Shown: positions 1 to 6,378 of the stretch, in pieces
Layout: every line of letters begins with the position of its first letter
Numbering within the stretch: position 1 is the first letter of the stretch
Assembly: GCA_026984715.1 (NCBI GenBank)
Contig: JALSRO010000443.1
Location: 1-7,293 of the forward strand
From: Chromatiales bacterium
GTDB taxonomy: Bacteria; Pseudomonadota; Gammaproteobacteria; Thiohalospirales; Thiohalospiraceae
Length of the DNA stretch: 7,293 bases
Direction: 5' to 3'
The notes under the pieces: model-generated
Database searches by the model: none
The model's input: only the letters and a program-made list of their open reading frames with translations
What the model was told of the DNA's origin: nothing
Translations under genes and position numbers: made by a program

Positions 1-434
1 AGTAGCGGGAGCTCCTTCAGTTTCCCCAGCGCCTCCAGGGCGCCGTCCAGATTCTGATAGCTGGTTTCGGTGCCCATGTTGAGATTGCTCAACACATAGT
101 GCTGGGCCAGGGCAAAATAGCGCAACCGGTAGCGCTGTTTGATGACCGCCACCGTTTCGTCCCACCAGGGCCAGTCGCGTTTCTGGAGCAACTCGATACG
201 CAGCTCGATGGTCAGTGGCACTCCGTTGTGAAGGGCATCCAGTACCGGCCCGGTCAGACGGTAGTGGATATCGGCGTTGACCAGATAGACCTTGTTGTCC
301 AAATAGATATGGGCACTGCGGATGGTGAAGGGGGCATTCTCCGCCCGGACCGGATCCGGAAACAACAGCAGGCAGCCGATGAGCAGCAAGACCATGATGC
401 CCGGATTCCAGCAAACCCTCTGCTTGCCTGCCAT
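1..434 (-). CDS. DUF4390 domain exported protein (3' end missing)
   Basis: The reading frame runs off the left edge, so only the first 144 residues are visible. The N-terminus is a basic stretch, then a hydrophobic segment at about residues 13-25, then a possible signal peptidase I site after V29-R30-A31, so the protein is probably exported or membrane-anchored. The mature part fits DUF4390, a family of unknown function: a beta-rich start (HIYLDNKVYLVNADIHYRL), a WPWWDE segment at 88-93, and YRLRYFALAQHYVLSN at 102-117. The family usually lies between rsmB and the ntrYX two-component genes, as its place here suggests. I chose the ATG at 434 because GGAG lies 5 nt upstream and the protein then begins with a compact signal sequence. 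In-frame ATGs at 500 and 521 would add 22 or 29 residues and make the n-region unusually long. The residues L18-I19-G20-C21 also resemble a lipobox. The molecular function is unknown. Confidence 0.8.
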   Translation of the reverse strand, partial: MAGKQRVCWNPGIMVLLLIGCLLLFPDPVRAENAPFTIRSAHIYLDNKVYLVNADIHYRLTGPVLDALHNGVPLTIELRIELLQKRDWPWWDETVAVIKQRYRLRYFALAQHYVLSNLNMGTETSYQNLDGALEALGKLKELPL

Positions 435-551
435 CACTTCTCCATCGTCATATTCAACACCTGCCAGCAAGGAAACAGCGGAGATGTCATCGAGATTCAT
501 TTTGTTCCACGCTGGAGTCATTCGCTCCGGAACGACAAACAGAGCCGGGGG

Positions 552-1853
552 CTAATCCGATTTTTGCAAAGACGCATAGTAGAAACCGTCCATCTGGTTT
601 TCACCGGGCAGAATCTGTCTCCCTGCAGAGTTCGCCCTTCCCCACGAACCATCGATGGGAAGCTCCCTGGCATCTGGATGTTTATCAAGAAAATCTGCAA
701 CTTGCTGCGCATTTTCCCGTTTCAGAACAGAGCAGGTCGCATATAACAGCTTACCCCCTGGCTTCAATAATGACCACATAAAATGCAACAAATGTTGCTG
801 TAGCGCCACTAGATTGGCGAGATCTTTGGTTCTACGCAACACTTTGATATCGGGGTGGCGACGGATCACACCGGTTGCCGAGCATGGGGCATCGAGCAAG
901 ATACGATCGAACAGTTTTCCGTCCCACCACTGCTCCGGAGAGGCGGCGTCACCGACCTGCAGGCGGGCACACAGACCCAGGCGCTTCAGATTCTGTTCCA
1001 GCCGCTGCAGCCGATGGGGATCGATATCGACTGCCACCAGCTCGGCGAGATCGGGTTGCAACTCCAGCAGGTGGGCAGTTTTCCCACCTGGAGCAGCACA
1101 GGCGTCCAGCACCCGGTTTCCAGGGCGCACGTCGAGCAGCGCAGCCGCCAGTTGCGCCGCCCCGTCCTGCACCGAAACATCTCCGGAATCGAATCCCGGC
1201 AGCTCCGTCACATCGACCGCATGCTCCAGGATGATCCCTTCGGGGCACCACTTCAGCTCGGATGCGCTCATGCCTTCGGCAGAGAGCCGCTCCCGGTACG
1301 CCGCACGGTCGCCATGGCGCCTGTTGACCCGCAACGCCATCGGCGGCTGCTGATTGTTTGCCCGGACGATCGCTGGCCAGTCTTGGGGCCAGTCCGCCTG
1401 TAATATGTCGAACAACCAGCGGGGGTGGGCTGCGGCCACCGACGGTTCCCTATCGACCCGCTCCAGGGTCTGCTCGCGATTGCGCAGAAAGCTCCGCAGT
1501 ACCGCGTTGATGAGGCGTTCCGCCCACGGCTTGCCCACTGTCCGTGCCAGGGAAACAGTTTCCGATACTGCGGCGTGATCCGGCGTACGCAGATAGATCA
1601 GCTGATAGAGGCCGAGAAGCAGCGCAACCCGAACATCCACATTTCTACCCTTGAGTGGGCGCTGGAGATGGTGATCGATGCAGGCATCGAGTCGCGGAAG
1701 AAACCGCAAGGTACCGTAACAGAGCTGCTGGACATAGGCACGATCCCGGGGGGAGGATACCCGCTCCAGAACCTCCGGCAGTAGCGTGCCGAGGGAGCGC
1801 CCTTTTCCCAGCACCCCCACCATCACCCGCAGAGCGGCAACGCGGGGTTTCAT
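552..1853 (-). CDS. rsmB: 16S rRNA (cytosine-967-C5)-methyltransferase RsmB
   Basis: This cytoplasmic enzyme transfers a methyl group from S-adenosylmethionine to C5 of C967 in 16S rRNA. The 433-residue product is close to the E. coli length of 429. Residues 1 to about 140 form the NusB-like RNA-binding domain. The rest is a Rossmann methyltransferase: SAM-binding motif I VLDACAAPGGKT at 248-259, an acidic residue in AVDIDPHRL after it, motif IV DAPCSATG at 321-328 with Cys324, and motif VI YATCSV at 371-376 with Cys374. These two cysteines match the product-release and catalytic cysteines of the RsmB/Nop2 family. The C-terminus DGFYYASL is also typical. The start codon overlaps the fmt stop (ATGA), so translation is probably coupled to fmt. 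It ends in TAG, 117 nt before the preferred start of the DUF4390 gene. No key residue is missing. Confidence 0.97.
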   Translation of the reverse strand: MKPRVAALRVMVGVLGKGRSLGTLLPEVLERVSSPRDRAYVQQLCYGTLRFLPRLDACIDHHLQRPLKGRNVDVRVALLLGLYQLIYLRTPDHAAVSETVSLARTVGKPWAERLINAVLRSFLRNREQTLERVDREPSVAAAHPRWLFDILQADWPQDWPAIVRANNQQPPMALRVNRRHGDRAAYRERLSAEGMSASELKWCPEGIILEHAVDVTELPGFDSGDVSVQDGAAQLAAALLDVRPGNRVLDACAAPGGKTAHLLELQPDLAELVAVDIDPHRLQRLEQNLKRLGLCARLQVGDAASPEQWWDGKLFDRILLDAPCSATGVIRRHPDIKVLRRTKDLANLVALQQHLLHFMWSLLKPGGKLLYATCSVLKRENAQQVADFLDKHPDARELPIDGSWGRANSAGRQILPGENQMDGFYYASLQKSD

Positions 1854-2803
1854 CGCCCCAGTACGGTACCGGGACGGCGCAGCTCGGGATGTCCGTTGAG
1901 GAACGCTCCTGCGTCGAGCGGTTTGCCACCGGCGCTCTGTAGACGGAGCAGGCGCAGAACCCCTTCTCCTGTGGCAACGTCAATCCCATCCCTGCTGGCC
2001 TGCAGTATCGTCCCCGGCGCCTCTCCTGAACTGCCGGGGAGAGTCTGTGCCTGCCAGACCCGCAGGTTCTCTCCCCGTAACGAGGTACGGGCCACCGGCC
2101 AGGGGTTGAAGGCGCGGACCCGCCGCTCCAGCTCCGCAGCCGGGGCATTCCACTGCAGCAGGGCCTCATGCTTCTCCAGCTTGGCTGCGTAGGTCGCCTT
2201 ATCTTCGTCCTGCGGAAGCGCACTGCATGAACCATCCACAATCAACCCCAGAACATCGAGCAGGGCCTGGGCCCCCAGAGTGGCAAGGCGATCATGCAGG
2301 ATGCCAGCGGTGTCATCCGGATATATGGGGGTGCTCAGCTGATGCAGCACCGGTCCCGTATCCAGCCCCTCATCCATCTGCATGATGGAGACGCCCGTTT
2401 CCCGATCTCCCGCGAGGATGGCGCGCTGGATGGGAGCCGCTCCACGCCAGCGGGGCAGCAACGAGGCGTGGATGTTGATACATCCGAGACGTGGAGCATG
2501 CAGCACAGCACCGGGGAGTAGAAGACCGTAGGCCACCACCACCATCAGATCCGCCTGGAGAGCACGCAGCTGTTGTTGCTGCTCCGCACCCTTCAGGCTG
2601 ACCGGCTGGATGACCGGAAGGCCGTGCTCCAGCGCAGCCCGCTTGACCGGACTGGCCTGCAGCCTGCGTCCGCGCCCTGCCGGGCGATCAGGCTGAGTAT
2701 AGACGGCGCAGATCTCATGCTTCCCGGTCTCCAGCAGAGCCTCCAGCGCCACGACGGCGAACTCCGGAGTCCCTGCAAATATGATCTTCAGGTGATCATT
2801 CAT
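1850..2803 (-). CDS. fmt: Methionyl-tRNA formyltransferase
   Basis: Fmt formylates the amino group of methionyl-initiator tRNA using 10-formyltetrahydrofolate, which commits the tRNA to initiation. The 317-residue product compares with 315 in E. coli. The N-terminal formyltransferase fold shows GTPEFA at 11-16 and the QPDRPAGRGRRL loop at 37-48. The active site is INIHASLLPRWRGAAP, with Asn110 and His112, and Asp148 lies in LDTG; these match the catalytic Asn-His-Asp triad of the family. The C-terminal OB-fold tRNA-binding domain starts near residue 205 and includes RAFNPWPVA. I chose the ATG at 2803 because the conserved start is MNDHLKIIFAG; a TTG at 2851 would add 16 unconserved residues. 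Only a weak GGGA lies before the ATG. The start overlaps the stop of a candidate upstream small ORF as ATGA, and the 3' end overlaps rsmB by 4 nt. The 164-nt gap to def is wide for this usually tight pair. Confidence 0.97.
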   Translation of the reverse strand: MNDHLKIIFAGTPEFAVVALEALLETGKHEICAVYTQPDRPAGRGRRLQASPVKRAALEHGLPVIQPVSLKGAEQQQQLRALQADLMVVVAYGLLLPGAVLHAPRLGCINIHASLLPRWRGAAPIQRAILAGDRETGVSIMQMDEGLDTGPVLHQLSTPIYPDDTAGILHDRLATLGAQALLDVLGLIVDGSCSALPQDEDKATYAAKLEKHEALLQWNAPAAELERRVRAFNPWPVARTSLRGENLRVWQAQTLPGSSGEAPGTILQASRDGIDVATGEGVLRLLRLQSAGGKPLDAGAFLNGHPELRRPGTVLGR

Positions 2804-2886
2804 GATAGAAATTCCCGTTCCCTGAGGGGAATGAACCGAGTGGCTGAGCAAGACGACTTGCTGTCACCGTCCCCGCCCATCACCAC
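2800..2886 (-). CDS. Candidate 28-codon small ORF leading into fmt
   Basis: I do not recognise the product. From a GTG at 2886 the frame encodes 28 residues, including VMGGDGDSKSSCSATRF near the start, and stops with TGA at 2802-2800, which overlaps the fmt ATG as ATGA. Upstream lies AGGAGGTG (2901-2894), complementary to the 16S rRNA 3' end over eight bases, with 7 nt between it and the GTG. An ATG in the same frame at 2880 is a less well spaced alternative. fmt itself has only a weak ribosome binding site, so a translated leader that hands ribosomes to fmt is plausible. The peptide has no recognisable domain, signal or membrane segment. The same frame runs open back to the def stop codon, so chance openness is possible. 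The case rests on the ribosome binding site and the stop-start overlap. Confidence 0.3.
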   Translation of the reverse strand: MVMGGDGDSKSSCSATRFIPLREREFLS

Positions 2887-2893
2887 GATGTGG

Positions 2894-2901
2894 CACCTCC
2901 T
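2894..2901 (-). promoter_or_regulatory. Near-perfect Shine-Dalgarno sequence in the def-fmt spacer
   Basis: AGGAGGTG reads on the minus strand here and is complementary to the anti-Shine-Dalgarno end of 16S rRNA. It is far stronger than the sites visible before def, fmt or rsmB. It lies about 90 nt before the fmt ATG, too far to serve fmt directly, but 7 nt before a GTG at 2886 that opens the small ORF ending on the fmt start. Confidence 0.4.
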
Positions 2902-2967
2902 CCCACACCACCGCCGGAAAGGTGAGAGGGGATGCCCGCTCAGAGAGTGTGGCGCATGCCCGCAGAC

Positions 2968-3471
2968 TCAAACCGCGCGGCGCTGCCGCTTCTCCATCTT
3001 CTTGCGGATACGCTGCCGTTTGATCTGTGAAAGATAGTCGACAAACAACTTGCCCTCGAGATGATCCATCTCATGCTGGATACAGACAGCCAGCATCCCT
3101 TCTGCATCCAGTTCAAAACGAGTGCCATGGCGGTCCAGGGCGGCGACCCGAATCTGCGCCGCGCGCTCAACCGGCTCGTAGATGCCGGGAACAGAGAGAC
3201 ACCCCTCCTCGCTCTGCTCCTGACCGGAAGCAGAGAGAATCTCCGGATTGATCAGCACCAGCGGTTGATCCTTCTGCTCAGAGACATCCACCACCAGCAG
3301 ACGCAGATGAACATTCACCTGCGTGGCCGCCAGACCGACACCCGGCGCATCATACATGGTTGCGAACATATCATCGATCAGGGGGCGAATCGTCTCGTCC
3401 ACCGTCTCGACCGGCTTGGCCACGGTTCGCAGACGTGGATCAGGGTAGCGAAGGATGGGTAGCAGGGCCAT
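2968..3471 (-). CDS. def: Peptide deformylase
   Basis: Def removes the formyl group from the N-terminal methionine of nascent proteins at the ribosome exit. It is a metallohydrolase, usually with Fe2+ in vivo. The 167-residue product has all three family motifs: GVGLAATQ at 44-51, EGCLSVP at 89-95 with metal ligand Cys91, and QHEMDH at 132-137 with metal ligands His133 and His137 and the catalytic base Glu134. This is a class I enzyme like that of E. coli (Cys90, His132, Glu133, His136), including a basic tail ([15 protein letters not shown]). The ATG at 3471 gives the canonical [14 protein letters not shown] start. I see no clear Shine-Dalgarno sequence upstream. It is the first gene of the minus-strand operon, transcribed away from the LysM gene across an 88-bp region, and its activity directly undoes the modification made by the downstream fmt product. 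Confidence 0.98.
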   Translation of the reverse strand: MALLPILRYPDPRLRTVAKPVETVDETIRPLIDDMFATMYDAPGVGLAATQVNVHLRLLVVDVSEQKDQPLVLINPEILSASGQEQSEEGCLSVPGIYEPVERAAQIRVAALDRHGTRFELDAEGMLAVCIQHEMDHLEGKLFVDYLSQIKRQRIRKKMEKRQRRAV

Positions 3472-3502
3472 TGATTGAAACTTTGTCGTTGCAGTTAAGA
3501 AT

Positions 3503-3508
3503 TATGAT
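3503..3508 (+). promoter_or_regulatory. Candidate -10 box for the LysM gene-dprA-smg operon
   Basis: TATGAT matches the -10 consensus at five of six bases and lies about 50 nt before the GTG start of the LysM gene. No good -35 sits 16-18 bp upstream; the best TTG (TTGTCG at 3483-3488) is only 14 bp away. The box overlaps the candidate def -10 on the other strand. Confidence 0.28.
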
Positions 3509-3532
3509 ACTCGAACCGATATAGATTGTAAC
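3504..3532 (-). promoter_or_regulatory. Candidate sigma-70 promoter for the def operon
   Basis: On the minus strand GTTACA (3532-3527, four of six consensus bases) is followed by a 17-bp spacer and TATCAT (3509-3504, five of six). Transcription would start near 3497, giving a leader of about 26 nt before the def ATG. No operator is evident. The position in the divergent gap is right, but the -35 is only moderate. Confidence 0.4.
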
Positions 3533-3559
3533 TCAACGAACCTGAAGGGATTACACAGA

Positions 3560-4612
3560 GTGTCTATATTCAAGCACGCAGCATCAAGATATACAACGCT
3601 GCTCCTGCTGCTGCATCTCTGCGCGGGGAGCTCGGCCATCGCCCGGGAGATCGCCCTGAACCCGGATCACCCCGACCGTTATGTCGTGGTCAAGGGGGAT
3701 ACCCTGTGGGATATTTCGGCCCGCTTCCTGCGGGACCCATGGCTCTGGCCGGAGGTATGGCAGGCCAATCCGCAGATCGCCAACCCACACCTCATCTATC
3801 CAGGCGACACGATTGCACTGGAGATACGTGACGGCAAGCCGCTCCTCAGACTCCAGCGGGGCCGGAAGACCGTCAAGCTCTCTCCGAGGATGCGTCCCCA
3901 ACCACTGGAGCAGGCCGTTACCACCATAGATCCCGAGGCCATCCGCCACTTCCTCAACCGGGCCAGAGTAGCGACCAGCCAGGAACTGGAGAGCGCCCCC
4001 TACGTCCTGGGCGGGGTGGCCAAGCGGCTGCTCGCGGGCGGAATGGGAGAGCGCATCTATGCCCGCGGAATCAAGCCTGGCGAACCAAGCCGCTACGGGG
4101 TATATCGGGTTGGCGATACCTACCATGATCCCGACAACCCCGAAGAGGTTCTGGGCCGGGAGGTGATCCGGATTGCCGACGCGGTTCTGGATCGCGGCGG
4201 AGATCCCGCCACCCTGCGGGTAACGGGGCTCAGCCGGGAGATTCGCGCAGGGGATCGCCTGCTGCCGCTGGCCGACGATATGCATCTCGATCAGTACTAT
4301 ATCCCCCATGCTCCGCGCCCCGGGACGAAAGGCCGTATAATAGCGGTATTCGGTGGCGTATCCATGGTGGGCCAGTATCAGGGTGTGGTGCTGAACCTGG
4401 GAGAGAAACAGGGGATTGAAACCGGCCATGTACTGGCCGTCTATCAGGCGAACGGCAAGATGAAAGATCCAATCACCGGTGAAAAGGTATCCCTTCCGGA
4501 CGAACGTGCCGGAGTGCTGCTGGTATTCCGCACCTTCGATCGCATCAGCTACGGTCTGTTGATGAAATCCACCCGGCCTGTTCATGTACTGGACGTAGTG
4601 CAGACCCCGTGA
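3560..4612 (+). CDS. tsaP: Secreted LysM peptidoglycan-binding protein, TsaP-like
   Basis: The 350-residue product begins with a Sec signal peptide: basic n-region, LLLLLHL hydrophobic core, and a likely cleavage site after A26-I27-A28. A LysM domain follows at about 40-87 (YVVVKGDTLWDISARFL through YPGDTIAL), which binds peptidoglycan in the periplasm. The C-terminal part, from about 255, includes VVLNLGEKQGIETGHVLAVYQ and LPDERAGVLLVFRTFDRISYGLL and resembles the FlgT-C-like region of TsaP. TsaP links the type IV pilus secretin PilQ to the cell wall. The location beside dprA matches the P. aeruginosa gene PA0020, regarded as the TsaP homologue. I infer the pilus role from architecture and gene order; a pilus-independent LysM role is possible. 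The start is GTG at 3560, with AAGGGA ending 9 nt upstream. The stop overlaps the dprA start as GTGA. Confidence 0.88.
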   Translation: MSIFKHAASRYTTLLLLLHLCAGSSAIAREIALNPDHPDRYVVVKGDTLWDISARFLRDPWLWPEVWQANPQIANPHLIYPGDTIALEIRDGKPLLRLQRGRKTVKLSPRMRPQPLEQAVTTIDPEAIRHFLNRARVATSQELESAPYVLGGVAKRLLAGGMGERIYARGIKPGEPSRYGVYRVGDTYHDPDNPEEVLGREVIRIADAVLDRGGDPATLRVTGLSREIRAGDRLLPLADDMHLDQYYIPHAPRPGTKGRIIAVFGGVSMVGQYQGVVLNLGEKQGIETGHVLAVYQANGKMKDPITGEKVSLPDERAGVLLVFRTFDRISYGLLMKSTRPVHVLDVVQTP

Positions 4613-5736
4613 CCGCAGCAGCGGTGGAACAGGAACTATTCTACTGGCTTGCGCTGTGGCGCGCCCCCGAGATCGGCTCCCGCCGCTTCACCGGACTGCT
4701 GGAACGATTCGGCACCCCGCGCGCAGTATTCGATGCCAGCAGTGAAGAGCTGCGTAGTGCCAGGGTTACCCACACCACTACCCTGGAGTATCTGCGCTCT
4801 CCCGACGAGACAGGGGTAGCGCAGGATCTGGAGTGGCTCGAGCAGCCGGACAACCACCTGCTGACCATCGAGTCACCCCACTACCCAGCCCTGCTGAAAC
4901 AGATCCCCGATCCGCCACCGCTTCTGTTCATCCGCGGAGAACCTGCCCTCCTCAGCCATCCTCAGCTGGCAATAGTCGGCAGCCGCAACCCGACCCCCAC
5001 TGGCAGCTCCACGGCTTTCGAATTCGCACACCATCTTTCCGAATGCGGGCTGGTGACAACCAGCGGTCTGGCCCTGGGAATCGACGCAGCCGCCCATCGG
5101 GGAGCCCTAGCCGGCAGCGGCCTCACCATTGCGGTCGTTGGTACCGGGCTGGACCGTGTCTATCCTGCCCGACACCGCAGACTGGCCCACGAAATCGCCG
5201 CGAAGGGTGCGCTGGTAACCGAATTTCCCATCGGCACCGGCCCGGCGCGCGCCAACTTTCCACGCCGCAACCGCATCCTCAGCGCACTCTGCCTGGGAAC
5301 CCTGGTGGTGGAAGCAGCCACCCACAGCGGCTCGCTGATCACGGCCCGTCTGGCATCCGAGCAGGGCCGGGAGGTGTTCGCCATTCCCGGCTCCATTCAC
5401 AACCCCCTGGCGCGCGGCTGTCACCGACTGATCCGTCAGGGGGCAAAGCTGGTCGAAACAACAGCCGACATCCTGGAAGAGCTGGGCAACATGGTATCGC
5501 TGGATGGACATGCATCCCCCCGGGAACATCCGGCCCATGAGCCAGTCGAACTGGACAGCGACTACTCCCTCCTGCTCGAAAGCATGGGCTACGATCCGGT
5601 AAGTGTCGATACAATAGTTGAACAGAGTGGATTGACGACAGAGGAAGTTTCCTCCATGCTGTTGGTATTGGAATTGCAAGACCGTGTAGCATCAATGCCG
5701 GGTGGCTTGTACTGTCGGGTCGAAAAGAGGATATGA
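4609..5736 (+). CDS. dprA: DNA-processing protein DprA (Smf)
   Basis: DprA binds single-stranded DNA entering the cytoplasm during natural transformation and loads RecA on it; in non-competent bacteria its role is less clear. The 375-residue product matches E. coli Smf (374). Residues 1 to about 70 form a SAM/helix-hairpin-helix-like domain. The Rossmann-like core follows with IVGSRNPT at 122-129, SGLALGIDAAAHRGAL at 152-167, GTGLDRVYP at 178-186, FPRRNRI at 217-223, GSLITARLA at 241-249 and PGSI at 260-263. A DML1-like winged helix occupies about 319-371, so the protein is full length with all core motifs. The start is GTG at 4609, overlapping the LysM gene stop by 4 nt with no clear ribosome binding site of its own, which suggests translational coupling. 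smg follows after 2 nt. Confidence 0.97.
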   Translation: MTAAAVEQELFYWLALWRAPEIGSRRFTGLLERFGTPRAVFDASSEELRSARVTHTTTLEYLRSPDETGVAQDLEWLEQPDNHLLTIESPHYPALLKQIPDPPPLLFIRGEPALLSHPQLAIVGSRNPTPTGSSTAFEFAHHLSECGLVTTSGLALGIDAAAHRGALAGSGLTIAVVGTGLDRVYPARHRRLAHEIAAKGALVTEFPIGTGPARANFPRRNRILSALCLGTLVVEAATHSGSLITARLASEQGREVFAIPGSIHNPLARGCHRLIRQGAKLVETTADILEELGNMVSLDGHASPREHPAHEPVELDSDYSLLLESMGYDPVSVDTIVEQSGLTTEEVSSMLLVLELQDRVASMPGGLYCRVEKRI

Positions 5737-5738
5737 CA

Positions 5739-6215
5739 ATGAAAGAGTCCGTACTCGATGTGCTGATGTATCTGTTTGAGAACTACATCTATGAAGAGGT
5801 GGAGATCGAGCCCGATGAGGATACACTGCGTACCGAGCTCAGCGCTGCCGGATTTCAGAACGGGGAGATCGACAAAGCGCTGGGCTGGCTGGAGGGGCTG
5901 GCGAATATCCAGGACAACCTCAGCGAAGCGCCCGTCTGCAGCCACTCCATCCGTCTCTATACCGATGAAGAGTGTGAAAAGCTGGACCGGGAGGCCCGCG
6001 GCTTCCTGCTATTTCTCGAGCGGGTGGCGGTGCTGGACCAGGTGAGCCGTGAGATGGTGATAGACCGGGTCATGGCACTGGAGGCTTCCAACATCGATCT
6101 GGATCAGCTCAAATGGGTGGTGCTGATGGTGCTGTTCAACCTGCCGGGCCAGGAGGCCGCCTTTGCATGGATGGAAGATATGGTATTTAATGAAATGCCA
6201 GTCGACCTGCATTGA
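5739..6215 (+). CDS. smg: Smg family protein (DUF494)
   Basis: Smg is a small, conserved protein of unknown biochemical function, commonly encoded next to dprA in gamma- and betaproteobacteria. The 158-residue product is nearly the length of E. coli Smg (157) and resembles it throughout: VLDVLMYLFENYI at 5-17, a helical acidic segment, IRLYTDEECEKLD at 71-83, ARGFLLFLE at 86-94, SREMVIDRVMAL at 103-114 and LKWVVLMVLFNLPG at 124-137. No signal peptide or catalytic motif is visible, and the protein is predicted to be acidic and helical. I prefer the ATG at 5739 because AGAGG (5726-5730) lies 8 nt upstream. An ATG at 5733, overlapping the dprA stop as ATGA, would add only Met-Thr but leaves 2 nt of spacing. 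It is the last gene before the terminator at 6352-6373, so it is probably co-transcribed with the LysM gene and dprA. Confidence 0.95.
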   Translation: MKESVLDVLMYLFENYIYEEVEIEPDEDTLRTELSAAGFQNGEIDKALGWLEGLANIQDNLSEAPVCSHSIRLYTDEECEKLDREARGFLLFLERVAVLDQVSREMVIDRVMALEASNIDLDQLKWVVLMVLFNLPGQEAAFAWMEDMVFNEMPVDLH

Positions 6216-6351
6216 ACCGCTGTCGATCTTTCGAATCGGCGCCTGTACACAGGGTTTCCCGGAGAGGCAACCCGGTTCGGCAGTAGCATGACGGGTATCG
6301 ACGAACACCGAGCTGTTCAGGTCGGTCCGGAACCAGGTAACTGAATTAATT
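6216..6351 (+). other. Untranslated spacer and topA leader
   Basis: No recognised gene lies here. The spacer contains several short complementary segments: GTCGAT (6222-6227) with ATCGAC (6297-6302), CCTG (6242-6245) with CAGG (6250-6253), and GGGTT (6252-6256) with AACCC (6269-6273). The last two pairings compete for the same bases. An ATG at 6288 opens an 18-codon frame ending with TGA at 6342-6344, 7 nt before the terminator stem; its ribosome binding site is weak. It may be only the 3' untranslated region of smg, a structured topA leader, or a small RNA ending at the terminator. I cannot choose among these from the sequence. Confidence 0.3.
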
Positions 6352-6373
6352 GCCCGCTCCAGCGGGCTTTTTT
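6352..6373 (+). terminator. Rho-independent terminator just before topA
   Basis: GCCCGC (6352-6357) and GCGGGC (6362-6367) form a six-pair GC stem around the TCCA tetraloop, followed by six T residues (6368-6373). This is a typical intrinsic terminator for plus-strand transcription coming from smg. The reverse strand has no matching U-tract. It ends only 5 nt before the topA ATG, so it could also act as an attenuator and would occlude any ribosome binding site. Confidence 0.85.
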
Positions 6374-6378
6374 GAACT

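Noticed and set aside
99..746. 215-codon plus-strand frame opposite the DUF4390 gene and the end of rsmB
   Set aside because: It spans two convincing minus-strand genes and their gap, and shows no domain.
4336..4341. Exact TATAAT inside the LysM gene, a possible internal promoter for dprA
   Set aside because: No -35-like hexamer sits 16-18 bp upstream (the region is ctccgcgccc), there is no extended -10, and it lies in well-conserved codons.
3584..4585. 333-codon open frame antisense to the whole LysM gene
   Set aside because: It has no recognisable domain, lies entirely opposite a well-supported gene with a signal peptide and LysM motif, and is what a GC-rich coding strand commonly leaves on its complement.
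5641..5654. Inverted repeat GAGGAA-GT-TTCCTC near the 3' end of dprA
   Set aside because: It is inside codons of the winged-helix domain, the loop is only 2 nt, and there is no T-tract, so neither a terminator nor an operator is supported.
6222..6302. 81-nt block with complementary ends and a TTCGAA, suggesting a tRNA
   Set aside because: The TTCGAA is at the wrong end for a T-arm on the plus strand, and on the minus strand its flanks do not pair. No anticodon arm or CCA end is seen.
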